The notes: generated by a model from the letters alone, not told the origin. Counted from the stretch's first letter, positions 36,058 through 47,507 are shown. The stretch is 64,000 nt of DNA from Euryodendron excelsum (GCA_033060915.1 CM065397.1:26078501-26142500); one strand, 5' to 3'. Numbers and translations are program-made.

Positions 36058-37212
36058 CTACATATCAGTGGACGGATCCCACACCGAACGGGAAATCTCT
36101 CTCTGTAGCTCCTCAATAGCCTGGCTATGCTGCTTTTGCTCCTTGTCAATCCGATCAAACCGGCCATAAACCTCCGTCTGAAAAGTCCCAAAGACATTGG
36201 CTTGAGCCTCCAAAAGCTAGGTGTGGTGTTGCTGCGTAAGTGCCTGCAACTCCAACATCTCTACTACCTTATCCAATGAAGACTGCCCAGCACGACCACT
36301 TCCCTCAACCGATGGTCCTCCTTCCCCCTCTTCATCATCATCCTCGACCCTCTTCTTCTTGTGACTCCTATATTGTGCTTCAGATTTGTGAATAGAAGTC
36401 ATATTAATGGCACGCGTGGAAGTTTTTTGTGAAAAAAATGAAGGTGGGTAGACTCTAGACTCAAGGATGAGGGAGGTAAGTATACACATAAATGGAATGC
36501 TGTCCCCTCGGGTGATATTGGTGGCATCATGATAAAGTTGGAGGAATATATACCTCAGCAAGTCTATGGTCTTTTGGGTTCTAATGGCCCACATTAGTTG
36601 GGCTCGAGCTAGACTAACTTGGGAATAACGGGCTTGGGGTAACAAACTATGGCATGAGAAGAGAAAAAGTGAAAGGTACCTTAGTTTTAAAAACTTCTTT
36701 TCACATTGGGTCTTCCCCTCAACCTAAGGCTAATCATCTTCTAAAATTTTCCGTGCCATCTCAGTGAGGCTCGGAGTCCCAACCCCATGGCAAAACTCGG
36801 CGTTAGGTTCACACCTAAGCCCATAATAACAACAAAAGGTAGCCAGGGTAATTACTATGTCTCTCCCTCTCACCCAAGTCACTAGCCTCTTATGACCCTC
36901 ATCTCTGTCCACCACTCAAATATTAGTTATAAGTTCTGCACAAAGGGTTAAAATGTATTCCCCCCTATAGGCGGCCAGATCAGTCCAACCTCGCCTCTCA
37001 AATTCGACTTCTAAAGCAAACCCACCCCCAAAATTCCACAGTTCTATGTTTCGCTCTATAGCCGCGGCTTTACTCGCCCAAGTTTTTCTAAAGTCCAAAA
37101 AGGCTTGATGACCGATGAAAATTTCTGGGTCATAGTCTGAAGAATGGTCAAGTTCAAAGGGTTCTATGGCCAAAGATTTTTTCGAAGATTTTTTACTTCC
37201 TTTCGGTGCCAT
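36058..37212 (-). pseudogene. ORF-a of element D: first extra protein
   Basis: About 384 codons from the ATG at 37212 (MAPKGSKKSSKKS, shared with E) to TAG at 36058. The N-terminus is basic. The core has ERRGWTDLA, then VRGRDIVITLATFCCYYGL and LARAQLMWAIRTQKTIDL, lining up with ORF-b's RGW, VRGHVISIA and RCFWLYTIGKGYTIDL. A patch HKKKRVEDDDEEGEGG resembles a nuclear localisation signal. The C-terminus is helical and charged (RFDRIDKEQKQHSQAIEELQ), likely a coiled coil. D has stops near 36727 and 36217 where E has Gln. The gene lies about 280 bp downstream of a TATA box and palindrome array. Function unknown; no membrane segment is seen. Confidence 0.7.
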
Positions 37213-37490
37213 CAAAATAACTTCACAAAACAAATCGCAACAAACACCACCATACAATCACAATTATAGCACAAATCCCAATCCTAACTATGTATAAATA
37301 TTAAAGAAAACACTTTGAAAAGGGATAGGAGGGGTTGCGTAGTTACCTTGGAAGACAAAAAGGTGCGAAATTGAAGGGTAAGGACTCTTCAAACTGGCAG
37401 GACTTTGTCGCCTTGTCCGGATGCTCTCCCTCTCTCTAAAACAGGAATTTTGTGGTGTGCGAATGAGAAAAAACGGAGAAATTCAGAGAT

Positions 37491-37852
37491 TTTATAAAAA
37501 TGCAGGGGCGTCTGGACGGCCCCTCAGAGGGCGTCCGGACGGGGTCCAAAACGGTGCCGTTCGACTTAAATATGGGCGTCCGGACAGGAAAATAAGTGCG
37601 TCCGGACGGGGCGTCCGAACGGCCAGTAGCCTTGCAACTCAAATTCAAAATTTTTTCTAAGTGTTGGGAGGCGTCCAGACGGCCAGTGGCGTTGCATAAA
37701 CTTGTTCGAAAATATTTCTAAGGCACGAAAGGCGTTCGAACGAGGTAAGGGCGTCCGGACGGCTAGTGCCTGTGCTCTCCGACTACTGAAAAAAATTTCT
37801 AAGTATGAAAAGGCGTCTGGACGGGCCCTCTGTGGCATCCGGACTGGCAATA
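37491..37852 (-). promoter_or_regulatory. Internal promoter candidate: TATA box plus palindrome array (D)
   Basis: Minus strand TTTTTATAAA at 37491-37500. Directly upstream, at 37508-37852, lie about ten copies of GGCGTCCGGACGGCC-like palindromes (CGTCCGGACG, with variants CGTTCGAACG and CGTCTGGACG) at irregular spacing. The array and TATA box are conserved in E (59591-59956). The arrangement points to transcription of ORF-a and ORF-b from their own promoter. This is inferred, not shown. Confidence 0.55.
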
Positions 37853-37917
37853 TTTTTGATTTTTTTTTTTTTTTGGAAGAATTAAACATAGTGTGCAATT
37901 CATCATAAGAATGATCT

Positions 37918-37930
37918 CACCCCCCCCCAA
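37918..37930 (-). other. Second (internal) polypurine tract of element D
   Basis: Minus strand GTTGGGGGGGGGTGA closely resembles the 3' tract GTTGGGGGGTG. E has a shorter version at 60036-60043. It lies between integrase and the extra genes, where it could act as a central polypurine tract. Confidence 0.45.
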
Positions 37931-38068
37931 CTTAATTTGCACATTGCCCTCAATGAACGCAAGAGGAAAAAGAATGCCACACACTTAGTGATGAAAGGCA
38001 CACTAGTCATTACAAAAATAGAAAAACAAATACAACAACACTACTATACACGATTACCTCTCTAGATA

Positions 38069-39487
38069 TTACTCTAATGGAGGAGGATCTTCGAGACGTA
38101 ATGCCTCTATTTCTGCCATAAAATTCTCAACATACTGTTTTAAACGATGACCATTGACTGTGAATTGATTGTCATTTGTGGGGTTTCGCATTTCAATGGC
38201 CCCATTCTCGTGGAGAGCCTTCACTATATAAGGTCCCGACTATTTACTACACAACTTTCCGGGAAACAAATGTAATCGGGTGTTGTGCAGAAAGACTTTT
38301 TGACCAATGTCAAAAGATTTTAGGGAAATGTGTCGGTTGTGAAGAACTTTCATCTTTGCCTTAGAAATTCGCGCATTTTCACACGCGTCATTACGTATTT
38401 CATCCAACTCTGAGAGTTGAAGTTTTCGATGATGTCTAGGGTTGTCGGGGCTTTCATTCATTTACCTAATGGCCCAATAAGCTTTGTGTTGAACCTCACC
38501 GGGTAAATGGCAAGCTTGGCCATAAACGATCCAATAGGTTGACATGCCTAACTGTGTTTTGTATGCAGTCTGATATGCCTAGAGTGCATCTACCAACCTT
38601 AAGGACCAATCCTTGCGGTTGGGGTTCACAGTTTTTTCTAAAATATGTTTTATTTCCCTATTGGCGAGTTCGATTTGGCCACTAATTTGTGGGTGATAGG
38701 GCGTTCCGACTTTATGGAGCACTCCATATCTGTGCATCAGGACTCCTACGGGTCTATTATAGAAGTGGGTTCCACTATCACTTATAATAGCACGCGGCAT
38801 CCCAAATTTGGAAAAGATGTTTTCTTTTAGAAATTTAATCACCACTGAGTGATCGTTTGTCCGGGATGCTACTGCCTCTACCCACTTAGATACATAATCA
38901 ATACCCACTAAAATGTATAAATGCCCGAAAGAACTACGAAACGGCCCCATAAAGTCAATGCCCCAACAATCAAATATTTCTATGACCGTTATGGGATTCA
39001 AGGGCATCATATTTCTTTTAGTGAGAGTACCTAATCTTTGACATCTATCACAAGTAGTACAAAAGGTATGGACATCTTTAAACATAGTAGGCCAATAAAA
39101 TCCACATTGGAAAACTTTGGCAATTGTTTTCTTGGTGGAGAAATGTCCACCACAAGCATATGAGTGGCAAAAACTAATTATGGATTGGAATTCATTATCA
39201 GGTACACAACATCGAATCACCTGATCAGAACAATACTTATAAAGGTATGGGTCTTCCCACATGAAAACTCTAACATTTCGGAAAAATTTCTTTTTATCAT
39301 TGGATGACCATTGAGATGGAATCTTACCTGAAGCCAAGTAATTAGCTATATCCGCAAACCAAGGGGTATTAGTATGAGTCACAGACTGGATGGAGAAAAG
39401 TTGTTCATCAGGAAAATGTTCCGAAATGGGAGATTTATCTTGATCTCGGCCATCAACAGGGAGGCGAGACAAGTGATCAGCTACCAC
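38069..39487 (-). pseudogene. pol: Integrase of element D
   Basis: Inserts element DNA into the genome. In the frame starting at 39487, the HHCC zinc module is visible (His108, His115, then CTTCDRCQ), followed by the catalytic core: Asp178 in GIDFMGPF, Asp237 in IISDSGTHF and Glu273 in [10 protein letters not shown], with the D,D35E spacing intact. [11 protein letters not shown] and [16 protein letters not shown] are typical of the Athila lineage. The frame stops at 38579; the C-terminal part (KLQLSELDEIRNDA, then SLKSFDIGQKVFL) continues in other frames to TAA at 38069. No chromodomain is seen, as expected for Athila. Confidence 0.85.
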
Positions 39488-39489
39488 GT

Positions 39490-39880
39490 TTTCTACCCCC
39501 TTTTTATCCTAAATTTCTATATGAAACTCCTGAAGGAGTAGAATCCACCAAATTAATCGTGGCTTAGCATCCGGCTTAGTGAGCAGGTACTTAAGTGCGG
39601 CGTGATCAGTATAAACTATAACAAGTGAGCCAACTAAGTAAGATCTAAACTTATCAAGCGCAAAAACCACAGCAAGAAGCTCTTTCTCAGTGGCGGTGTA
39701 GTTCATTTGTGCATCATTTAAAGTTTTACTAGCATAATAGATGGCATATGATTTCTTGTCCTTTCTCTGACCAAGTACCGCCCCTATAGCGAAGTCACTC
39801 GCATCACACATGAGTTCGAAAGGTAGAGACCAATCGGGGGCTTGCATGATGGGTACAGTGGTTAAGAGCCCTTTTAGCTT
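39490..39880 (-). pseudogene. pol: RNase H of element D
   Basis: Removes the RNA strand during reverse transcription. Visible motifs: [14 protein letters not shown] with the first Asp, [15 protein letters not shown] with Glu, and [11 protein letters not shown] with Asp. The upstream junction to reverse transcriptase contains a stop at about 39895, and a stop at 39509 separates it from integrase. Confidence 0.85.
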
Positions 39881-39959
39881 GTCAAAAGCTTGCTAGCAAG
39901 GGGATGTCCATTGAAATGGAACATCCGTGAATAAAAAATGACACATAGGACGAGAAATA

Positions 39960-40784
39960 GCACTAAAACCTGGAATGAATCTCCGATAAAACTCGGCATG
40001 CCCTAAAAATGAACGGACATCTTTAACATTTGTAGGGGGTGGAAGGTTCTGAATAAGGTCGATCTTAGCTTTGTCAACTTCTATCCCTTATTTGAAATTA
40101 TGTGTCCTAATACTATCCCTTGTGTCGCCATAAAATGACATTTCTCCCAATTAAGGACCAAACTGGTTTCCTTACATCTATTCAAAACTTTCTCCAAATT
40201 TTCTAAGCATTGGTCATAGGTGTTCCCATAAACAGAAAAATCGTCCATAAAAACTTTTAAGATTCTTTCTACCATATCACTAAATAAGCTCATCATGCAT
40301 CTTTGGAAAGTGGCCGGTGCGTTGCATAGGCCAAAAGGCATTCTTCTATAAGCATATGTGCCTAAAGGACAAGTAAATGTAGTTTTATCTTGATCTTCTG
40401 GGGCTATTCAATTTGATTGTAGCCCGAGTACCCATCTAAAAAACAATAACAAGCTCTACCCGACACACGCTCTATGACTTGATCAAGGAATGGTAATGGA
40501 AAATGGTCTTTGGTGGTGACGGCATTGAGACGTCTATAGTCGATACACATGCGCCATCCTGTCTGGATCCTAGTTGGTACTAATTCATTTTTGTCATTTT
40601 TCACCACTATTACTCCAGACTTTTTAGGGACCACTTGGGTAGGGCTCACCCACCTAGAGTCTGCTATTGGGTAAATAATACCCGCATTGAGAAGTTTCAA
40701 AACTTCTCCTCTAACTACTTCTTTCTTATTAGGGTTCAATCGCCTTTGCATTTGGCGAACAGGTTTAGCCTCTCCCTCTAAGTA
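39960..40784 (-). pseudogene. pol: Reverse transcriptase of element D
   Basis: Copies element RNA into DNA. RRLNPNKKEVVRGEVLKLLN opens the domain, FLDGYSGYNQI carries the first catalytic Asp, MPFGLCNAPATFQRCMMSLF follows, and VFMDDFSVYG holds the active-site Asp pair. LNWEKCHFMATQGIVLGHI and a FYRRFIPGF-like phrase close the domain. A single-base deletion near 40403 breaks the frame between the first Asp and the FMDD motif, and a stop is at 40079-40081. Motifs are intact; the frame is not. Confidence 0.9.
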
Positions 40785-41981
40785 TATGCAATGTGTGCAA
40801 ACTAATGGGCTAATACCATGTAAATCAGCAATTGACCACCCTATGGCTTTGTAGTATTTTAAAAGCACTTTCTTCAATTGATCCTCTTGGCCTTCAAACA
40901 AGCTAGAAGATATCACTACTGGGTAAGATTCACCATCGCCTAAAAATATATATTTAAGAGTCGATGGCAATGGCTTTCGCTTCGGAATAGGAGCTTTCAC
41001 TCCTGCTGGTTCAAGTTTACAAGCATTGAGCCCTAATGGCTCAACACATTGGGTCCAATGACTCACAGACATAGCAGGAACGCACTCTACTGCTTCCTTA
41101 TTTATCACTGTTTCTTCTAAACACTCTATTTGCTCGTTCTGAATTAAGGCTCTCTCAAGCAGATTTGTCAAGAATTCTCTATTAAAATGTTCATGTACTA
41201 GAATATCTATCATGCTAATCTCCCTGATGTCTTCACACTCTCCCAGTTTCTTACCCGCATGGAAGATATTCATACCTACGGTCATGTTTCCAAAGGATAA
41301 GTTCAACTCCCCACCCCTACAACAAATAATAGCATTGGAAGTTGCTAGGAAGGGACGACCTAAAATGACAGAGATAGGAGATTGATCATTTGAGTTCCTC
41401 ACGATGTCTAGCACTACAAAATCAACCGGGAAGTAGAATTTTTCCACTTGGATAAGCACATTTTCCATCATGCCCCTAGGGATCTTAATCGAACGATCGG
41501 CTAATTGAAGGGTAATTCTAGTAGGTTTCAACTCTCCTAACCCTAACTGTTGATAAACAGAATAAGGTAGCAAGTTCACACTAGATCCTAGATCTAGCAA
41601 AGCATTATTAACCCTATGATCTCCAATTATGCATGGAATGGTCGGACTCCCCGGGTCCTTGTATTTTGGTGAAAGATTTACTTGTAGAACCTCTCTAGCC
41701 TCTTGGTTCAGAAAAGAGGCTTCTCTCACTGTGAGTCGTCTCTTAATGGTGCACAAGTCCGTTAAGAACTTTGCATATGAAGGGATCTGCTTAATGGCAT
41801 CTAGGAATGGAATATTGATTTTCACTTGCTTGAATACCTCATAAATTTCAGAATTTATTAGTTCTTGCTTCAGTTTGGCTAATCTATGAAGGAATGGAAC
41901 ACGTGAAAAATCCTCTTTGTCAATATCCGCAGATTTATCCCTAGACTCATTGTCCCTAGGCTTCTTTCCTAACTCCTCCAC
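40785..41981 (-). pseudogene. pol: Protease and linker of element D
   Basis: The aspartic protease motif is ALLDLGSSVNLLPYSVYQQL (Asp130 of the frame starting at 41981, about 41592), with ILGRPFLAT near residue 208 as its C-terminal signature. Athila-type elements have DLG[AS]S instead of the usual DTG. The frame continues through a linker into reverse transcriptase without a stop. Upstream to gag (41982-42289) several stops interrupt. Confidence 0.85.
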
Positions 41982-42289
41982 TACCTCTTTAGGATTGTCT
42001 CTATCCTCTTCTAATGTTTTTTATACTCTCTCGCTAGTGTCCTCCCTAGGTGCGGACTCTTTACTTGGAATAGTTTTATCTATGGCTTTTCCGCTCCTTA
42101 AGGTAGTTACTGCTTGAACTTGCTCATGATTTGGTGGGTTTGGATTTATCTGTACACCATGAGCTACCTATTCGGGTTAGGTAATAGTTGTGCAGGGAAT
42201 GTGCCTTTCTCTTTGGTTAGTAATTGAGCAAACAAAGTCTTTAACTCTTCGATAAATTTATTAAGGCTAGCATTAGTTGCTTGTTGTAT

Positions 42290-42670
42290 CTATATGAATT
42301 GGGTCAAAGGATCCTCTACAGGTTTTAGAGGAGGTGGCTTATACATGTTTGTTGCTGGTGTTGAAAATTGTTGACCATGTGCTTGGTATTGATTAGGAGG
42401 GCCATTAAATTGCTGTGGGTGTTGAAATTGTTGGGATGCTAAGTTACCGTCATTCCTCCAGCTGAAGTTGGGTTGGTTCCTCCACTCTGGGTTATATGTA
42501 GGTGCATATAGGTTTCCTTGTCCTTGTGGGGCCTGTGGTGGTTTACCATAGGGGGCAATAGCATTTACTTGACCATGCAACACTTTCCTAAAGGCTGGAA
42601 TTGTTGGACAAAGATCTATCTTATGCTCATTACTATCGCACACACTACAATTAACTTGGATTTCACTCTC
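42290..42670 (-). pseudogene. gag: Gag C-terminal part of element D with zinc knuckle
   Basis: CSVCDSNEHKIDLC is a complete CCHC zinc knuckle (C-x2-C-x4-H-x4-C), which binds RNA. A Gln/Pro/Asn-rich tail follows to a stop at 42290. This is the continuation of the gag at 47508-48493; the two parts are separated by a solo LTR with target duplication CACTG (42671-42675). Confidence 0.9.
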
Positions 42671-45600
42671 CACTGTGTCACGCCTAGAATTTTCACACTC
42701 AAGGAATACTCACACAAGTGGGAAAAATGTTGTACTCTCTCATTAGAACTCACCCTCCTAGAAGAATGAGTGCGACTAAGTTTGAATTGAAAAATTGGCT
42801 TGAATAAAGGGCTTTTAGAAAATATTCGGAGTCGCCACCTAACTTGATTAAGGTGAGTTAGGTCACCTAAAAACTAAGAATAATCCAGAGACTACACTTA
42901 GGGTTTTTGGAAAACGATTTTGAAAATATCTCCTCAAGAGAGGGTTTTTAGGAAAACAGGTTGTTTGGCAACCTTTGAAAAATATTTAGCCCTTTTTGAA
43001 AATAACTCCTTTTTTGGTCTTTGAAATCAGTGATCCTAGGTTCAGAGGTTGGTTACGTGTAGGGAAGACGCACTAAGCCATCACCCTACCTCGCCCTTTC
43101 GGTACCTATATGTCAATCTACCTTGGATTCACCTATGAGAGTCTTTAACTAACTAATGCTCAACCCTATTCACTTTAAAAAAGAATTTTTGAAAAACATG
43201 ATGCATGATATGCAAGTGTAAGATAAGAGAATTGAAAAATAGATTTGAAAAGAAGAATTTGATTTGATTTTGGAAGAGAGATTTGAAAGGATAGATTTGA
43301 GATTGGAAAGTTTTAGAAATTGAAAGTAGAGATTTGAAAATAGAAATTTGAAATTGGAAATTTGGAAATAGATTGGAGATTTGGAAAGATTTTAGAATTT
43401 GAAATTTGGAGAATATGGAAAAATTTGAAATTTGAAAGAAATAGTGACCGCACCCATGAGGGTTGCCTACGTATCCTTTTGGAGGAATCAAGTCAGTCGT
43501 AGTTCGGACAAGAGTTCGATTAGAAATAGAAGAGTTGATTTGGAAAAGAGATTGAATTGGAAATTGAATTGGAAGATTGCGAGATTGAACTTAGAATAGA
43601 AGATTTGAAATGATTTGATTTTGAAAGACTTGGTTTTAGGAAACCTAGACTTAGGAAAGAGAAGAGACTTAGGAAAGATTCGACTTGACTTAAAAGGTTT
43701 AGGAGATTAGAAAAGATTGGATTTAGGAAATGTTTGAATTAGGAAAAGGTTCAAGTTAGGAAAGTGTCATTTTAGGAAAGTTTTGGAATTAGGAAAGTTT
43801 TCGACTTAGGAAAGTTTTGAATTTGGAATGTTTGAAATAGGGAAGTTTTGAAAATTGGAAAGTTTGAAATAGGGAAGTTTTGAAAATTGAAAAGTTTGAA
43901 ATAAGGAAGTTTTGAAAATTGGAAAGTTTTGTTTTAAGAAAGGAAAGTGTTGAATTAAGAAAGCTTTGAGTTTAGAAAAGTTTTAGATTTAGAAAGATGT
44001 TGAAGTTTTGGAAAGTTTAGAACTTAGAAAGTTTGGAAGTTTAGAAAGATTGAACTTAAGAAAGTTTTGAATTTGGGAAACTTCGAATTTGGAAAGATTC
44101 GAAATTTAGAAAGTTTAGGATTTAGAACGTCTTAGGGTTTTAGAAAATCTTGAGATTAGGGAAGGTTTGAGTTTAGGAAAGATTTGAAAGCTCGGATTTG
44201 GAAAGTTAAGATTTGGAAAGGGGTAGAATTAGGAAAGGGTTGAATTAGGAAAGATGTGGAAGTTGAGTTTTAAAATTTAGGAAAGATTTTTATGTTCAAG
44301 TTTTGGAAACTTAAGATTTAGGAAAGTGGAAGTTTAGGAAGGATTTGAATTAGGAAAGAGTTGGATTAGGAAGGGATTGGATTTGGTTTCTAAAAGAGAA
44401 AGTTTGATTTCGTTTCCAAAAACGGAGGATTGGATTTGGTTTCCTAAACGGGAATATTTGATTTGATTTTCTAAAGGAAAGATAAGATTTGGCAAGGATT
44501 TGGAAAGGAAGATTCTAGAAACCCTAAATTTGGAAAATTATAGTTTTGACGTAGAAAATAGGTTTTGGAAACATGTATAGTTTGAATGTGAAAACAAGAG
44601 GTTTTGGAAACCTAGGTTTGGGGCAAGGTTTGGAAACTACGTTTTTGGGAAGAAAATTAGGGTTTCCTAATTGTGGGTTCTAGGGCTTGACTTGGGCTTT
44701 AAGGAAAGAGTTTTTGAAAGTGCGCTTTTGAAAAGAAGGTTTTCTAAAAGAGAATCCTAGGGAGGAGTTTTTGGAAAAGTAAATTTGAAGATAGAGTTTT
44801 TGGAAAAAGATTTTAAAGAGAAGGAGGTTTTGGAAAGTGTGTTTTTGGAAACATAGATTTTAGAACGAAAATCCTAGAGGGGAATTTCTAGAAGGAAGAT
44901 TTTGGAAAGAGAGTTTTTGGAAAGATTTTTGAGGAGAGTTTTTCTAGGAAAGAGATCTAAGGAAAGTTTTTGGAAAGTGGACTTTGAAGAGAGCGTTTTG
45001 GAAAGGAATTGAAAAAGGAAAGTTTTGAAAGGAGTTTTTAGAAAACAATTTTGGAAAGAAGAGTTTTTGGGAAGAATGTTGAAAGAGATTTTTAGGAAAA
45101 GAGTTTTTTGAAAATAGAGTTTTTAGGAAGTGTAAAAGATCTCACTTTCCTAAAGCGATTCTAACCATAAGAAGGCTAGAACCACTTTAAAAAAGCGGTT
45201 TTGAAAACAACAAGATTTGAAAATATGGACCATATTAGTCACTTTGAATATAACACTTTTCTAAAGCAATCCTAGCCAAGGAAAAGCTATAATCACCCTA
45301 GGATTGTGATTTTGAAAACAAGTTTTTGAAAAGGGAATTTTGATGCAATTTTGAAAACAAATTTGAAAACGATTTTGAAGACAACTTTGAAAACGGTTTT
45401 TGGAAGATGCAAGATCATGATATACACAATGCAATTTTGGGGTCGTGAACATACAAGGTTAAGGCTTCACCACATAATCAAGGGGGCGGGACCCACGTGG
45501 TCTCTGGTTAGACTAGAAGAAAGCCCCCGACACGATGACTCTCCAATAGCTCAATCCTACACATGGACCGGGAATTCCCTTGTTTCAAGTATGCCAAAAG

Positions 45601-46022
45601 GGGGGGGGGGGGGGGAAGGGATGGGGGATTAAAATAGAGAAAACCCAAGTGGGTTAGGAGAGAGAAGAGAGAGGGGGGGAGTGCAAAAATTTAAATGAAG
45701 AACCTACCTTGTATCTTGTTTATTTTGCGTGCCTTGCTTTCTTCGTCCTTTGTCTTGATCTTCGTCTTCAATCTTCAAGAGCAGCCTTCAAGCTTCAAGC
45801 TTCAAACTTCAAATTGCTACTCTTCAAGTCTTCGAAGGAGGGTTGAAGGTTAGTGTATGAGTGTATATGGGAGTGTATAAGAGGCTAGGGTTTAGTGTAT
45901 GGTGGCTAGGGTTTGCAAAACCTAGGGAAGCTAGGGTTTCTGAGGTGCTCGAGCTCTGTATATCGAAATATAGGATTTTTAGAATAAGTTTGCGGATCCC
46001 TTTCACGTCGGAAAAGGCTTTG

Positions 46023-46144
46023 TATTTATAGAGTTTGGACAACACTGGCACCTGTTGCAGTGTCACCAAGCCAGAATTTACACTAGCGCCACTAAGAGTG
46101 GCGCCAGGCCAATTTTTGGCTTAGCGCCACTACTAGTGGCGCCA
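46023..46144 (-). promoter_or_regulatory. Promoter of the solo Tat LTR
   Basis: Minus strand CTCTATAAATACAAAG contains a consensus TATAAATA at 46023-46030. Upstream in sense, 46043-46144 holds several near-palindromes, the best being AGCGCCACTACTAGTGGCGC near 46123. The block is conserved in position in A's 3' LTR and in B. Confidence 0.55.
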
Positions 46145-46930
46145 GCCATTTAGGAAATATTTAAGGTCGGTAAGCAACGTATCTTTGTACTAGTGACTAC
46201 CATACAATTTTTAGCCTGGCTTCACTAGGAGTGATTCTGGAAAGTCCGGGAATGATTTGAAAAAGCCGGGAATGACCCGGAAGGTTGAAAAAGAGCAGGA
46301 ACACTTAGAATAGTGTCCCGGAGGCATTTGATTTCAAAAATGGGGATATGATGTGTCGGAAGGGTTGACCGGGCCTCTAGGGGCAAAACGGTCAATCGGA
46401 TCGAAAAACTGCCGAGACAGACTTGGACTGTCCCGGAAGAAGACTTGGGATCTGGAAACATTATTCAAAATGTTCCCAGAGGTTGCCGGTTTGATTCCCA
46501 GAGCCGGCGTGGTCAAAAAAGGAGACCGGCCCACCAGGGGCAAAACGGTTATTTTGTACCGGGTTGGCTGGAACTGACTCGGAATGATCCGGAAAGATAA
46601 AGGAAGATTGAGAATACTATAAAAAGCAGTCTCAGAAGGTTACCGGTTTGATACCCAGAGCCGGTTTGATTCCCGGGGCATTCAGATGCCTAGGGGCAAA
46701 ATGGTCATCTTGACCAGAAAGCCTCGGAGAAGGTCCAAAGGGTAGTTTGGTCATTTTTCTTCGAAGTGGGCTAACAAACACTGGTGTTGACCTGGGTTTT
46801 AAGTGTTTCCGCCACTCTGACGGCGGTCGTCGTGACACAGGGGTTTGTTGGCAATTCCCTATATCGACCTATTTGTGAGTATTTCTGCTACTCTAACGGT
46901 TGTGATATTTACGAGTATTTTTGCTACTCG

Positions 46931-47310
46931 AACCATCTCGAGGAATAAACTATCTTGAGAGAGGGATTGGAAAGAGGTCTTACCATCTTCGAAAAGACGT
47001 GCCTGGATTGGAACCGTCTCGAGGAATAAACTGTCTCGAGAGAAGGGGTTGGAAAGGGGACTTACCATCTTCGAAAAGACGTGCCTGGATTAGAACCATC
47101 TCGAGGAATAAACTGTCTCGAGAGAGGGGTTGGAAAGGGGTCTTACCGTCTTCGAGAAGACATGCCTAGATTGGAACCGTCTCGAGGAATAAACTGTCCC
47201 AAGAGAGGGATTGGAAAGGGGTCTTACCGTCTTCGAAAAGACGTGCCTAATTTGAAATAGATTTACCGTCTCGAGGAATCAACTATCTCGAGAGAGGGAT
47301 TAGATTCGGA
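46931..47310. repeat. Tandem 81-82 bp repeats with hairpin cores
   Basis: Units start at 46931, 47012, 47094 and 47175, with a partial fifth from about 47262. Each contains CTCGAGGAATAAACTGTCTC (an XhoI-like inverted pair) and CGTCTTCGAAAAGACG, a perfect 6-bp stem with a CGAA loop. The corresponding zone of other copies has different unit lengths. Confidence 0.9.
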
Positions 47311-47507
47311 AAGGAAATGACAATGCCCCTAAGGGCATTTTGGTCATTTTGCCTCTATTTGGGCCTGACGGGCCCGCAAAGCGATGGACAGACGGGATTT
47401 GGACTTAGAGTGTTGGTTTTGGTTAGAATACGCCCATAGTGACTTGAAAACAAGTCTGGATGGAGTGTAGACTGCCGAGGGGTCAAAAACGGGGTGCTTA
47501 CACACTG

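Larger units (their letters stand above)
42676..47502 (-). mobile_element. Solo Tat/Ogre LTR inserted in D gag (4827 bp)
   Basis: TGTCACGCC at the left edge, GTGCTTACA at the right, flanked by CACTG at 42671-42675 and 47503-47507. It is homologous over its length to the A and B LTRs and oriented as in A. No internal sequence is present, so it is the product of LTR-LTR recombination. It is the most complete reference copy here, holding the purine-rich degenerate repeats (about 43200-45150), a G-run (45601-45616), the promoter block (46023-46144) and an 81-82 bp tandem array (46931-47255). Confidence 0.9.

Noticed and set aside
34784..37212. Envelope gene in the retroviral sense
   Set aside because: No signal peptide, transmembrane segment or cleavage site is visible; the position alone does not make it an envelope.
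37421..37908. Frames rich in SGRPD / VRTP phrases
   Set aside because: Same reason: by-product of the palindrome array of D.
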